Assembly (NCBI GenBank): GCA_903852755.1 | Contig: CAINRS010000125.1 | Location: forward strand, 1-64,000 | Direction: 5' to 3' | Source: an uncultured Actinomycetes bacterium | GTDB lineage: Bacteria > Actinomycetota > Acidimicrobiia > Acidimicrobiales > Microtrichaceae | DNA: 64,000 nucleotides | Shown: positions 36,239-44,657 of the stretch, in pieces | Position numbering within the stretch: the stretch's first letter is position 1 | Layout of the letters: the number at the start of each line of letters is the position of its first letter | Translations under genes and position numbers: made by a program | The notes under the pieces: model-generated | Database searches by the model: none | What the model was told of the DNA's origin: nothing | What the model saw: the letters and a program-made list of their open reading frames with translations, nothing else

Positions 36239-37533
36239 CCCCCTGGAGGCGGCGCGTCGACCGCCGGCGTCCCCGCCGGTCGGCTGCCGGCGACCCGGGC
36301 GTCGGCCGCCATGGCGGCGAACCGGCCCGTCAGGCCGAAGAGCCCGGTCACCCCCACCAGCGCCACCCCGGCGACGACCGTCGTCGTCCGCAGGCCCACG
36401 ACGTCGGCGGCCTGACCCCACACGAGCAGGCCGACGGGCAGCGCCCCGGTCAGGCACATCAGGTAGACGGCGATGACCTTGCCGCGCAGGTCCTCCCGCA
36501 CCACGAGCTGGATCGTGGTGTTGATGGTCGCGGCGATCACCAGGTACGCGCCACCGAACGCGAGCAGGGCGGCCACGGCGACACCGAAGCTCGGCACGGC
36601 ACCCACCACGACGACCGAGGCCCCGTAGACGAGCATGGCCACCGCCAGACGGGTCGCCCCCTCGATGCGGTGCTGGAACCCGAGCAGGAGCGGGGTCACG
36701 AGCACGGCGCCGATCCCGCTCGCCCCCAGGAGCAGCCCCAGTCGGGCGCCCGTGACCCCGAACTCGGACTCGCCGTAGACGGGCAGGTAGTTGAACAGCG
36801 ACGACCCGAGGGCAGCGATGACGGCGATCGCCGCACAACAGGTCAGGATCGCCGGGGTGCGCCGCACGTGGTGCAGTGCGTCCCGGATGCCGGTCGACTC
36901 GGGTCGCAGGAGCCGACGGTCGTCGCTTCGGACCCGCAGCACGCACAGCACGGCGACGACGACCAGGAACGACGCGGCGTTGAGCGCGAACGACGCCGCC
37001 GGCCCCCACACGGCGATCACGACCCCGGCGAGGAACGGCCCGAGCGCCCGGCTGGCGTTGAACTGGGCACTGTTGAGCGTCACGGCACCGAGCAGCAGGT
37101 CCCGGGGGACGAGTTCGGCCACGAACGACTGCCAGATCGGGGTGTTGACCCCACCGAGCAGACCGGAGGCGAAGCCGAGTGCCGACAGGTTGGCCGTCGT
37201 CGCCTCACCGGAGGCCACGACCGCCCACAGCGCGACCGCCACGACCACCTGTGCGAGCTGGGACACCACGAGCAGGCGTCGCCGAGGGAACCGGTCGGCG
37301 AGCGACCCGCCGACGAGCCCGACCAGCACGAAGGGCACGTAGTGGAAGAACCCGGCGATCCCCACGTCACCGGCACGGCCCGTGATGAGGAACACGACGT
37401 ACGGGATCGTTGCGTTCTGCATCCACCCACCGGTGTTGGACACGAACGCCGCGAGCCAGAATCGGCGGTACTGACGCTCCCGCAGTGGGTCCAGCGGCCG
37501 GACGTCGCCGGCGGGGGGCGCATCCTCGCTCAC
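36214..37533 (-). CDS. MFS transporter, EntS-like
   Basis: A 439-aa transporter of the MFS_3 (enterobactin exporter-like) group with about 12 hydrophobic segments. Recognisable parts are RQYRRFWLAAFVSNTGGWMQ, LADRFPRRRLLVVSQL (loop 2-3 motif), FNASRALGPFLAGVVI, and REDLRGKVIAVYLMCLTGAL after helix 10. The substrate is unknown. GTG 37533 lies 6 nt after TAGCCT. It diverges from the acyltransferase gene at 37634. Confidence 0.88.
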   Translation of the reverse strand: MSEDAPPAGDVRPLDPLRERQYRRFWLAAFVSNTGGWMQNATIPYVVFLITGRAGDVGIAGFFHYVPFVLVGLVGGSLADRFPRRRLLVVSQLAQVVVAVALWAVVASGEATTANLSALGFASGLLGGVNTPIWQSFVAELVPRDLLLGAVTLNSAQFNASRALGPFLAGVVIAVWGPAASFALNAASFLVVVAVLCVLRVRSDDRRLLRPESTGIRDALHHVRRTPAILTCCAAIAVIAALGSSLFNYLPVYGESEFGVTGARLGLLLGASGIGAVLVTPLLLGFQHRIEGATRLAVAMLVYGASVVVVGAVPSFGVAVAALLAFGGAYLVIAATINTTIQLVVREDLRGKVIAVYLMCLTGALPVGLLVWGQAADVVGLRTTTVVAGVALVGVTGLFGLTGRFAAMAADARVAGSRPAGTPAVDAPPPGGQPVRGER

Positions 37534-37539
37534 CGTCGG

Positions 37540-37545
37540 AGGCTA
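37540..37545 (-). promoter_or_regulatory. Candidate -10 (TAGCCT), leaderless MFS gene
   Basis: TAGCCT, 6 nt, GTG 37533. Confidence 0.4.
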
Positions 37546-37620
37546 CCGCCGGGCCGCAGCGCCGCCCCCGGGCCCGCCGCCCGACGGCGTGGCGGAGGGG
37601 ACGGTTCCCGGAGGCGGCCC

Positions 37621-37626
37621 TAGACT
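37621..37626 (+). promoter_or_regulatory. Candidate -10 (TAGACT), leaderless acyltransferase
   Basis: TAGACT, 7 nt, GTG 37634. It supports this GTG over the in-frame GTG at 37589, which lies upstream of the hexamer. Confidence 0.45.
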
Positions 37627-37633
37627 CGCCGCC

Positions 37634-38653
37634 GTGCCTGCGAGCGACGATCCGAGCAGCGGCACGCCACCCGACCCGGGGCCCGACGTGGCCCCGGTGG
37701 ACGGCGGTGCGCCACCCGGGAACCCGCTGCAGGACCGCGCCGCGCCGACGGCGCCGGGCGCCGACCCCAGCAGCCTCCCGGCGGTCCACCCGACCGGCCG
37801 GTCGCTCGTCCCCCTGTCGGTCGACACCACCTCGGCCGAGTCCGAGGAGGGTGGCGAGCGCCTGCCGGGTCGGGCGTCCGACGTCGACGAGTGGGGGCGC
37901 AGCGAGCACATGCGGGCCATCGCCCGACGCCTGTACGACCCCGTCTACTCCAAGTGGTTCCGGGCCGAATGGGAGGGCCTGGAGCACATCCCCACCGAGG
38001 GCGGCGCCCTGCTCGTGGCCAACCACGCCGCCGCCATCCCGTCCGACGCTCCGGTGATCATGCACGGCATCGAGTCCGAACTGGGCCGACCGGTCTACGG
38101 ACTCGCCGACACGTTCTTCCGACGACTCCCGTTCGTCGGAACCCTCTGGTCCCGGCTGGGAGGGCTGCCCGCCCACCCGGACAACGCCTACCGCCTGCTC
38201 GCCGAGCAGGGGCAGCTCGTCCTCGTGTTCCCCGAGGGCTCCAAGGGTCCGGCCAAGACCTACGGCGAGCGCTACCAGCTCCGGCGGTTCGGCCGGGGCG
38301 GGTTCGTCGAGATCGCCATGCAGGCCGGGGTGCCCGTGATCCCCATCGCCGTCGTCGGCGCCGAGGAGTCCATGCCCACCCTGTTCCGCCTGCCGAGCCT
38401 GGCATCGGTGATCGGCGCGCCGTACGTCCCGGTGACGGCCAACATGCTCGCCCTCGGTCCGCTCGGAGCGCTCGCCTACTTCCCGGCCAAGTTCAAGCTG
38501 CGCGTGCTCGAACCGGTCACGTTCAACGTGCCCCCCGGACAGGAGCGCTACTCCCAGTCCCGGGTGATGGACTGGTCCGAGGCCATCCGGGACCGGATCC
38601 AGAACGCCCTGTACGACATGCTGCGCACCCGGGAGTCGGTGTGGTTCGGATGA
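37634..38653 (+). CDS. 1-acyl-glycerol-phosphate acyltransferase-family protein
   Basis: A 339-aa PlsC-type acyltransferase. About 90 residues of Pro/Asp-rich, presumably disordered N-terminus precede the domain. The catalytic His is in LLVANHAAAIPSDAP, where the usual H-x4-D appears as H-A-A-A-I-P-S-D with the Asp two positions late. The substrate motif is VFPEGSKGPAKTY. It probably acylates a glycerolipid or glycolipid at the membrane. It precedes the epimerase by 19 bp. The pair resembles mycobacterial Rv0502/Rv0501 as I recall them. Confidence 0.85.
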   Translation: MPASDDPSSGTPPDPGPDVAPVDGGAPPGNPLQDRAAPTAPGADPSSLPAVHPTGRSLVPLSVDTTSAESEEGGERLPGRASDVDEWGRSEHMRAIARRLYDPVYSKWFRAEWEGLEHIPTEGGALLVANHAAAIPSDAPVIMHGIESELGRPVYGLADTFFRRLPFVGTLWSRLGGLPAHPDNAYRLLAEQGQLVLVFPEGSKGPAKTYGERYQLRRFGRGGFVEIAMQAGVPVIPIAVVGAEESMPTLFRLPSLASVIGAPYVPVTANMLALGPLGALAYFPAKFKLRVLEPVTFNVPPGQERYSQSRVMDWSEAIRDRIQNALYDMLRTRESVWFG

Positions 38654-38672
38654 CCGTGGCCGGGGGCCGACC

Positions 38673-39725
38673 GTGGCACTGAACGCCGGCGCCCGGCGGG
38701 TGCTCGTGACCGGACTCGGCACCTTCTGGGGTGGCCGGGTCGCGCAGGCCCTGGAGCTCGACCCCAACGTCGAGGTGATCGTCGGTCTCGACACGACCGA
38801 GCCGACCGTCGAACTCGAACGGACCGAGTACGTCCGCGTCGACGCCAACTACTCGATCCTGGCCCGGATCGTGCGCGCCGCCCAGATCGACACGATCATC
38901 CACACCTTCCTGGTGGTCGACCCGACGGTCATGTCGCCCCGGGCGATGCACGAGGTCAACGTCATCGGGACCATGAACCTGTTCGCAGCCGCCTCGGCAC
39001 CCGCGTCGACCGTCCGCAACGTGGTCGTGAAGTCCTCGACCATCGCCTACGGCTGCTCGGCCGAGGACCCCGTGTGGTTCCGGGAGGACACGCCCTCGTC
39101 CCGGCCGGCGCGGCGGGGCGTGGAGCGCAACCTCGAGGCGGTCGAGGGGTACGTGCGCGACTTCGCCCAGGACAACCCGCACGTGACGGTGTCGCTCCTG
39201 CGGTTCTCCAACGTCGTCGGCGCCGAGATCGAGACGCCGCTCACCCGGGCGCTCCAGCTCCCACTCGTCCCGTCGCTCGCCGGCTTCGACCCCAGGTTCC
39301 AGTTCGTCCACGAGTCCGACGTGATCCGCTCGATCCTCTTCGTGCTCGACCGCAACCTGGCGGGCGTCTACAACGTGGCCGGCGACGGCCTGCTGCCGTG
39401 GTCGGAGGTGGCGAGGATCTGCGGCAAGCGCACCGTGCCGCTGCCGCCGGTCGGGACCGGTCTGATCACCGGGCCGCTCGCCCGGCTCGGCGTGGTCGAC
39501 CTCCCCGAGGAGTACCTGCAGCTGCTCCGGTTCGGCCGGGGCGTCGACAACAGCCGCCTCAAGGAGGCGGGCTTCCGGTACGGCTACACGTCGGTGGCCG
39601 CGGTCCAGGCGTTCATCGAGTCGGTCCGGCTGCGCAACACGATCGGGACCGGCCAGCCCAGCTACCGGTACGAGCGGGACGTCGAGCAGTTCTTCCGGCA
39701 CTCCCCCGCCGTCATCCGCGACTGA
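38673..39725 (+). CDS. NAD-dependent epimerase/dehydratase (extended SDR)
   Basis: A 350-aa Rossmann protein. The nucleotide motif is VLVTGLGTFWGGRVAQAL near the N-terminus; VVVKSSTIAYG follows strand 5 and LLRFSNVVGAEIETPL and FVHESDVIRSILFVLD are family marks. The canonical Y-x3-K is not obvious: an Arg-Asn (GVERNLEA) stands about where Tyr and Lys are expected, so catalysis may differ. GTG 38673 is the only suitable start. The gene overlaps the convergent glycosyltransferase by 14 bp. Confidence 0.83.
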   Translation: MALNAGARRVLVTGLGTFWGGRVAQALELDPNVEVIVGLDTTEPTVELERTEYVRVDANYSILARIVRAAQIDTIIHTFLVVDPTVMSPRAMHEVNVIGTMNLFAAASAPASTVRNVVVKSSTIAYGCSAEDPVWFREDTPSSRPARRGVERNLEAVEGYVRDFAQDNPHVTVSLLRFSNVVGAEIETPLTRALQLPLVPSLAGFDPRFQFVHESDVIRSILFVLDRNLAGVYNVAGDGLLPWSEVARICGKRTVPLPPVGTGLITGPLARLGVVDLPEEYLQLLRFGRGVDNSRLKEAGFRYGYTSVAAVQAFIESVRLRNTIGTGQPSYRYERDVEQFFRHSPAVIRD

Positions 39726-40959
39726 CCTCGACCGCCAGGTCGGCCACCCGTGCGCGGATGTCCGGCCACGCGTAGGCCGAGGCGAACAGGTCGGCGCCGG
39801 CATCGGCGAGTCGCTGGCGCAGCTCCGGCTCCTCGAGCAACTGCAGGCACGCGTCGGCGAACCGTTGCGGGTCGTCGGCCACCAGGGCGGTGCGACCGTC
39901 GACCACGTCGATGCCCTCGGCACCGACGGTCGTGGTCACCAGGGGCAGGTGGTGCGCGAGCGCCTCGACCACCTTGAGCCGGGTCCCGGCACCGACGCGG
40001 ATCGGGACCACCGCCACGTCGGTCCGGTCCAGCTCGGGGCGGACGTCCCCGACGGCACCGACGAGCTCGACCCCCGGGCACTCCCGGATCCACCCCAGCC
40101 GGTCAGCACCCCGGCCGACCACCCGGAACCGGACGCCGGGGTGGTGGGTGCGCACGATCGGGAACACCTCGCGGGCGAACCACCCGACGGCGTCGGTGTT
40201 GGGCTGGTAGTCGAGCGCACCGACGAACCCGAGTGTCGGGTGCTCCCCGGCGAGCCGGGTCCGGTCCACCCGGGGGTCGGCGACCGGCTCCGCACCGTTC
40301 GGCACCACCGCGACGTTGGCCACACCGGCCCGTCCGGCGTCGAGGTCGCTGCACACCACGACCCGGTCGACCTCGGCGGCGACCCGGTGCTGCAACCGCT
40401 CCCAGCGTCGCTCGTCCACGGCGTCGGCCACCTGCGCCGCCGCCCAGCGGCCCAGGGACCGCAGCCGACCCAGCGCACCGGAGCCGGGCACCGACCCGGG
40501 ACCCTGGCTGCGGCGGAGCCGGACGGCGAGGTGCTCCAGGTTGTCGTAGTCGACCACCACGGGTGCGTCCGGGAACAGGTCGCGCAGCGGCCACCAGGTG
40601 TGGACGTGCGAGCACCAGACGAGGTCGTAGGCGCCGGTCGACCAACCGGGCAACCGGTCGCGGAGTGCACGCCAGTCGGTGCCGAGCACCCGTCGCGGCG
40701 CCGGTCCGCGCACCCACTCGCCGAACCAGTCCCCGGCCCGGCGTTCCGCGCCCGCAGGAACCGACAGGACCCGCTCGACCCCCGGCCACGGGGACTCGGC
40801 GGGTGGTGCGGACCCCGGCCGTTCGAGGGTCACGAGGTCCACCGGACCGGCGAGGGAGAGGCCGCCGACGATCTGGGACAGGCGCTGCGTGTACCCGTCC
40901 ACGACCGGCCACGGGTACGCTTCGGCCACCACCAGGGTTCGCACGTGCCGTTCCGCCAC
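39712..40959 (-). CDS. GT4-type glycosyltransferase
   Basis: A 415-aa GT-B enzyme. The N-terminal acceptor half starts RTLVVAEAYPWPVVDGYTQR, a Gly-loop variant. The donor half has VAVVPNGAEPV, TLGFVGALDYQPNTDAVGWF, FRVVGRGADRL, VAVVPIRVGAGTRLKVVEAL (the E-x7-E region) and LVTTTVGAEGIDVVDG. It would transfer a sugar from a nucleotide-sugar to a lipid or polysaccharide acceptor. GTG 40959 lies 8 nt after TACGGT. It diverges from the enoyl-CoA hydratase-like gene. Confidence 0.88.
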   Translation of the reverse strand: MAERHVRTLVVAEAYPWPVVDGYTQRLSQIVGGLSLAGPVDLVTLERPGSAPPAESPWPGVERVLSVPAGAERRAGDWFGEWVRGPAPRRVLGTDWRALRDRLPGWSTGAYDLVWCSHVHTWWPLRDLFPDAPVVVDYDNLEHLAVRLRRSQGPGSVPGSGALGRLRSLGRWAAAQVADAVDERRWERLQHRVAAEVDRVVVCSDLDAGRAGVANVAVVPNGAEPVADPRVDRTRLAGEHPTLGFVGALDYQPNTDAVGWFAREVFPIVRTHHPGVRFRVVGRGADRLGWIRECPGVELVGAVGDVRPELDRTDVAVVPIRVGAGTRLKVVEALAHHLPLVTTTVGAEGIDVVDGRTALVADDPQRFADACLQLLEEPELRQRLADAGADLFASAYAWPDIRARVADLAVEVSRG

Positions 40960-40967
40960 GGCGCAGC

Positions 40968-40973
40968 ACCGTA
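40968..40973 (-). promoter_or_regulatory. Candidate -10 (TACGGT), leaderless glycosyltransferase
   Basis: TACGGT, 8 nt, GTG 40959. Confidence 0.4.
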
Positions 40974-40987
40974 GCGGGAGGTCCGCC

Positions 40988-41746
40988 GTGCCACAGGTCC
41001 ACGTCGAGGTGCAGGACCGGGTGGCCGTGGTGACCCTCGACGATCCCGACCGCCGCAACGCCCTGTCGCTCGAACTCTGCGCCCAGCTCGCCGAGCGGAC
41101 CTCCGAGCTGGCCGCCGACCCCGGGGTCGGCGCGCTCGTGGTGACCGGGACCGCACCGGCCTTCTGCGCCGGCGCCGACCTGACCCAGCTCGGCGAGTCC
41201 CGCAGCGAGGGACTGCGGGCGATCTACGAGGGCTTCCTCGCGGTCGCCCGGTGCCCGCTGCCGACCGTGGCGGCGGTGAACGGAGCAGCCGTCGGGGCCG
41301 GGATGAACCTGGCGCTCGCGTGCGACCTCAGGCTCGCCGGCCGCTCAGCGAGGTTCGAGGACCGCTTCCTGGACCTGGGCATCCACCCCGGCGGTGGCCA
41401 CACGTGGATGCTGCGCCGGATCACCGGACCCCAGACCACCGCCGCAGCAGTCCTCTTCGGCGAGGTGCTCGACGGTGCCCGGGCCGAACAGGTCGGCCTG
41501 GTGTGGAGGTGCGTCGACGACGACGAACTCCTCGGCGCGTCCGTGCGCCTCGCGGCTCGTGCCGCAGCCGCCCCCGGGGAGCTGGTCCGCCGGACCAAGG
41601 CGACCATCGCCGCCGTCGCCGGCATCGCCGAGCACGACGATGCCGTGGACCGGGAGCTCGTCGACCAGCTGTGGTCGATGGACCAACCGGCGTTCGCGGA
41701 GCGACTGGCCGCGCTCCGGTCCCGGATCAGAGGATCCAGTTCGTGA
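40988..41746 (+). CDS. Enoyl-CoA hydratase-like protein, atypical active site
   Basis: A 252-aa crotonase-fold protein: VAVVTLDDPDRRNALSLEL, APAFCAGADLTQL (oxyanion loop), VNGAAVGAGMNLALACDLRL. The two catalytic glutamates of true hydratases, in the P-E-I...P-G-A-G-G region and 20 residues on, appear replaced: the region reads FLDLGIHPGGGHTWML and then TTAAAVLFGE. A non-hydratase role, for example acyl-CoA binding as in EchA6-like proteins, is possible. GTG 40988 is preceded by GGGAGG. It overlaps the convergent GNAT gene by 20 bp. Confidence 0.85.
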   Translation: MPQVHVEVQDRVAVVTLDDPDRRNALSLELCAQLAERTSELAADPGVGALVVTGTAPAFCAGADLTQLGESRSEGLRAIYEGFLAVARCPLPTVAAVNGAAVGAGMNLALACDLRLAGRSARFEDRFLDLGIHPGGGHTWMLRRITGPQTTAAAVLFGEVLDGARAEQVGLVWRCVDDDELLGASVRLAARAAAAPGELVRRTKATIAAVAGIAEHDDAVDRELVDQLWSMDQPAFAERLAALRSRIRGSSS

Positions 41747-42353
41747 CGAGCTCGTCGCGTCGCTCGGCCCACTCCTCGGCGGTGATGGCGTAGCGGATGT
41801 GGTCCTCCCACACCCCGTTGATCTCGAGGTAGCGCTCGGCCACTCCCTCGGCACGGAGTCCGAGCTTCTCGACCACCCGTCGCGACGATCCGTTGCGGGG
41901 GATGATCGAGATCTGGAGCCGGTGCAGCCCGAGCTCCTCGAAGCAGAACCGCATGACCACCACGACCGACTCGGGCATGTAGCCCCGGCCGGCGAGCTGC
42001 TCGTCGATCCAGTACCCGACGTAGGCGCTCTGGTGGGCGCCGCGGTGGATCGAGTTCACGTTCACCTCGCCCGCGAAGGCGCCGTCGACGAAGATCCCGA
42101 AGCCGTAGCCCGTGCCGAGCTGGATCTCCCGGGCCCGGATCGAACAGCGCGCCCCGAACGCCTGCCGGTGCTCGACCGTGTCGGGCTGCGTGGGATCGCG
42201 TCGCGGCTCCCACACGACCAGCCAGTCGTGGCACCGACGGCGGACCGTGCGCCACTGCTCGAAGTCCTGCACCACCAGCGGCCGGAGCAGGACGCGGCGT
42301 CCCTGGAGCACCACGGACCCCTCGACCTCGGCCCCCACCCGTCGACGCAGCAT
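41727..42353 (-). CDS. GNAT N-acetyltransferase, RimJ-like
   Basis: A 208-aa acetyltransferase of the RimJ/RimL group. Features are RVLLRPLVVQDFEQWR at the N-terminus, FGIFVDGAFAGEVNVNSIHR, VGYWIDEQLAGRGYMPESV (acetyl-CoA pyrophosphate loop, Q-x-x-G-R-G) and PRNGSSRRVVEKLGLRAEGV. It probably acetylates a protein N-terminus or an amine. ATG 42353 is chosen since TAGGCT stands 8 nt before it; the longer frame runs back into ppx. Confidence 0.88.
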   Translation of the reverse strand: MLRRRVGAEVEGSVVLQGRRVLLRPLVVQDFEQWRTVRRRCHDWLVVWEPRRDPTQPDTVEHRQAFGARCSIRAREIQLGTGYGFGIFVDGAFAGEVNVNSIHRGAHQSAYVGYWIDEQLAGRGYMPESVVVVMRFCFEELGLHRLQISIIPRNGSSRRVVEKLGLRAEGVAERYLEINGVWEDHIRYAITAEEWAERRDELVTNWIL

Positions 42354-42361
42354 CGTCGCCG

Positions 42362-42367
42362 AGCCTA
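42362..42367 (-). promoter_or_regulatory. Candidate -10 (TAGGCT), leaderless GNAT gene
   Basis: TAGGCT, 8 nt, ATG 42353; it lies 12 bp downstream of the ppx stop. Confidence 0.45.
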
Positions 42368-42379
42368 CCGAGTGCGGCC

Positions 42380-43318
42380 TCAGTCGGCCCCGGGAGCGAG
42401 GAGCCCGGCGACCAGACCGTCGAGGATGTCGGACTCCGAGACCAGACACTCGCCCAGGTCGAGCCCACGGAACACCGACACGAGCACGCACAGACCGCCG
42501 ACGATCACGTCGGCCCGGGCCGCCTCCAGACCGGGGTTGTGCACCCGCTCGGCGAGCGGCTCGGTCGCGAGCGTGCGGAACACGTCCTCAGCGGCGTCCT
42601 TGGTCAGCACGAAGTGGTGGATCCGATCCGGGTCGTACTCGGCGAGACCGATCTCGACCGCGGCGACGTTCGTGATCGTGCCCGCCAGCCCGACGAACGT
42701 CGACGCCGCAGCGAGCCCCGGAAGCTCCCTGACGACGTCGTCGAGGTGCAACGCCACCTCGGCCAGGCAGTTGGACAGCTCCTCGGGCAGGGGCGGGTCG
42801 TGGTGCAGGAACTTCTCGGTCATCCGGACGCACCCGACGTCGACCGACACCGACCCCTCGATCACGCTCGTCCCGTCGGCCCGGACCGACCCGAGCGCGA
42901 ACTCGGTCGACCCACCGCCGATGTCGACCACGAGGAACGGTCCCAGCGCCGGGTCGAGACCGGCCGTGGCCCCCCGGAACGAAGCGGCCGCCTCCTCGGC
43001 CCCGGACAGCAGCTCGGGACGGACCCCGAGGATGGCCTCGGCGGCGTCGAAGAACTCGTCACGGTTGGCGGCGTCACGTGACGCCGAGGTCGCCGCCATC
43101 CGGAGCCGGGTCACCCCGTGGGCATCGGCGACCCTGCGGTACTCGCGCAACACCTCGAGCGTCCGCTCGACGGCGTCGTCGGCGAGTCGTCCGGTCCGGT
43201 CGGTGCCCTGGCCCAGCCGGGTGATGCGCATCAACCGCTCGATCGGGGTCCCGTCGGCGTCGGCGACGAGCAGCCGCACCGAGTTGGTCCCGCAGTCGAT
43301 CGCAGCGACGGCGCTCAC
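42380..43318 (-). CDS. ppx: Exopolyphosphatase / pppGpp phosphatase family
   Basis: A 312-aa Ppx/GppA-type enzyme of the ASKHA fold. Phosphate-loop motifs are AIDCGTNSVRLLVAD and VVDIGGGSTEFALG; TSASRDAANRDEF and LSGAEEAAASF are typical. The short length lacks the extra C-terminal domains of E. coli Ppx, as in mycobacterial Rv1026. It hydrolyses polyphosphate or (p)ppGpp tails. GTG 43318 overlaps the DUF501 stop (GTGA), so it is last in a chain of coupled genes. Confidence 0.94.
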   Translation of the reverse strand: MSAVAAIDCGTNSVRLLVADADGTPIERLMRITRLGQGTDRTGRLADDAVERTLEVLREYRRVADAHGVTRLRMAATSASRDAANRDEFFDAAEAILGVRPELLSGAEEAAASFRGATAGLDPALGPFLVVDIGGGSTEFALGSVRADGTSVIEGSVSVDVGCVRMTEKFLHHDPPLPEELSNCLAEVALHLDDVVRELPGLAAASTFVGLAGTITNVAAVEIGLAEYDPDRIHHFVLTKDAAEDVFRTLATEPLAERVHNPGLEAARADVIVGGLCVLVSVFRGLDLGECLVSESDILDGLVAGLLAPGAD

Positions 43319-43869
43319 GACTCGCCGCTCCCGTCCCCGGCGGCACCCGCGGCAGACCGCCGGCCGACGAGCGTCCGGTACGGCTCGCCCAGGGGGCCCA
43401 GGCGGTCGAGCACCCACTCCCCGACAGGGTCGCCACCCACGGCCAGGTGGTTGGCCAGGTGTGCGTGCAGGCACTTCACGCCACGTCTGGTCCCACCGAC
43501 GCCACCGGCCGGCACCGGTCCGGTGTGCCCCTCCGGGAGCGCGGCGTCCCGTTCGGCGGCGGCCCGGAGGTGGGTGTCGTCCAGGTCGACCGGGTCGACC
43601 TCGGCCTCGGACCGGTCCACCCCGCCGTCGGCCTCGAGGGTGCCCACCGCCCGGGCGAGCTGCGGGTCGACGAGCCAGAACCGTGTCGGCATCGGCGTGC
43701 CGTCGTCGAGCAGCGGGGCGTTGCGGATCACCACCGGGGCCCCGTCGGGGCTGCGCACCACCACCCGGAATCCCGCCTGCGGCTCCCGGCCCAGTCGTTC
43801 CCGCACCGCGTCGATGTCCGCGGGGGTGGGGTCCACGGCCCCGGACCGCAGGTCGTGCAGTGCCGTCAC
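43315..43869 (-). CDS. DUF501 family protein
   Basis: A 184-aa protein of the actinobacterial DUF501 family (equivalent of mycobacterial Rv1025). Marks are VRERLGREPQAGFRVVVRSP, PTRFWLVDPQLARAVGTLEA and the conserved Cys/His stretch GGVGGTRRGVKCLHAHLANH. The function is unknown. Both ends are coupled: its GTG overlaps the ABC permease stop and its stop overlaps the ppx start. Normally it directly follows divIC; here three ABC genes intervene. Confidence 0.92.
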   Translation of the reverse strand: MTALHDLRSGAVDPTPADIDAVRERLGREPQAGFRVVVRSPDGAPVVIRNAPLLDDGTPMPTRFWLVDPQLARAVGTLEADGGVDRSEAEVDPVDLDDTHLRAAAERDAALPEGHTGPVPAGGVGGTRRGVKCLHAHLANHLAVGGDPVGEWVLDRLGPLGEPYRTLVGRRSAAGAAGDGSGES

Positions 43870-44657
43870 GGGACCAGTCTGCGCCAACCGCGCTCGGCCC
43901 ACCACACGAGCAGCAGTCCCCCGACCGTGATGGCCAGCAGCCCCGGCCAGACCTCGGACCACCCGACCGGTCCGATGAATCCCGCCCGGGCCATGTCGAG
44001 GACGTAGGTGACGGGGTTCCACCGCGCCACGTACGGCAGCCAGCCCTCCTGGAGGTCGAGCGGAACGGTGCCCACCGACAGGAACATCACGACGAACAGG
44101 CCGATCTGCACGAGCCCCCCGGCGGACTGCCGCTGCAGCCGGTACATCACGCCGAGCCCCCAGAGGGATCCGAGCGCCGCGACCGCGAACGACCCGACCG
44201 CCAGCCACCAGACCGCGGCCGGTCCTCCCGGGAAGGTGATCCCGCCGAGCACGCCGAGCGCCAGCGTGATCGACAGCGGCAGCAGCGCACGGATCATCGC
44301 CCAGACGATGCTCGCCGCAGGCACGGTCCAGCGGGGTGCAGGAGCGAGCAGCAGTCGATCGTAGAAGCCGCCCTCGAGGTCCCGGCCGAGCGCGAACGCC
44401 GACGCGAGCGCCGCGAAACTCGCCGACTGCAGGCACGCGTACGGGACCATCCAGTTCAAGATGTTGTCGGTCGGGTAGCCGGGGAGTTCGGTCAGGCCGC
44501 TGAAGGTCCCGGAGAACGCCACCGTGAAGAAGATCGGCATGACCACGACCGGGACGATCGCCGCGGGGATGCGCCGGAGCGACGTGGCGCTCCGGTGCAG
44601 CACCTGGCGGATCAACGGCCACGGCGGCACGCCCCGACGACCCACGGCGACGGTCAC
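43866..44657 (-). CDS. ABC-2 type exporter permease (second)
   Basis: A 263-aa permease of the DrrB/ABC-2 type with about six hydrophobic segments, including AAIVPVVVMPIFFTVAF, LPLSITLALGVLGGITF and IGLFVVMFLSVGTV, and the motif EGGFYDRLLLAPAPRW that links ATPase and membrane part. It pairs with the preceding permease as a heterodimer. Start and stop both overlap neighbours by GTGA. Confidence 0.9.
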   Translation of the reverse strand: MTVAVGRRGVPPWPLIRQVLHRSATSLRRIPAAIVPVVVMPIFFTVAFSGTFSGLTELPGYPTDNILNWMVPYACLQSASFAALASAFALGRDLEGGFYDRLLLAPAPRWTVPAASIVWAMIRALLPLSITLALGVLGGITFPGGPAAVWWLAVGSFAVAALGSLWGLGVMYRLQRQSAGGLVQIGLFVVMFLSVGTVPLDLQEGWLPYVARWNPVTYVLDMARAGFIGPVGWSEVWPGLLAITVGGLLLVWWAERGWRRLVP

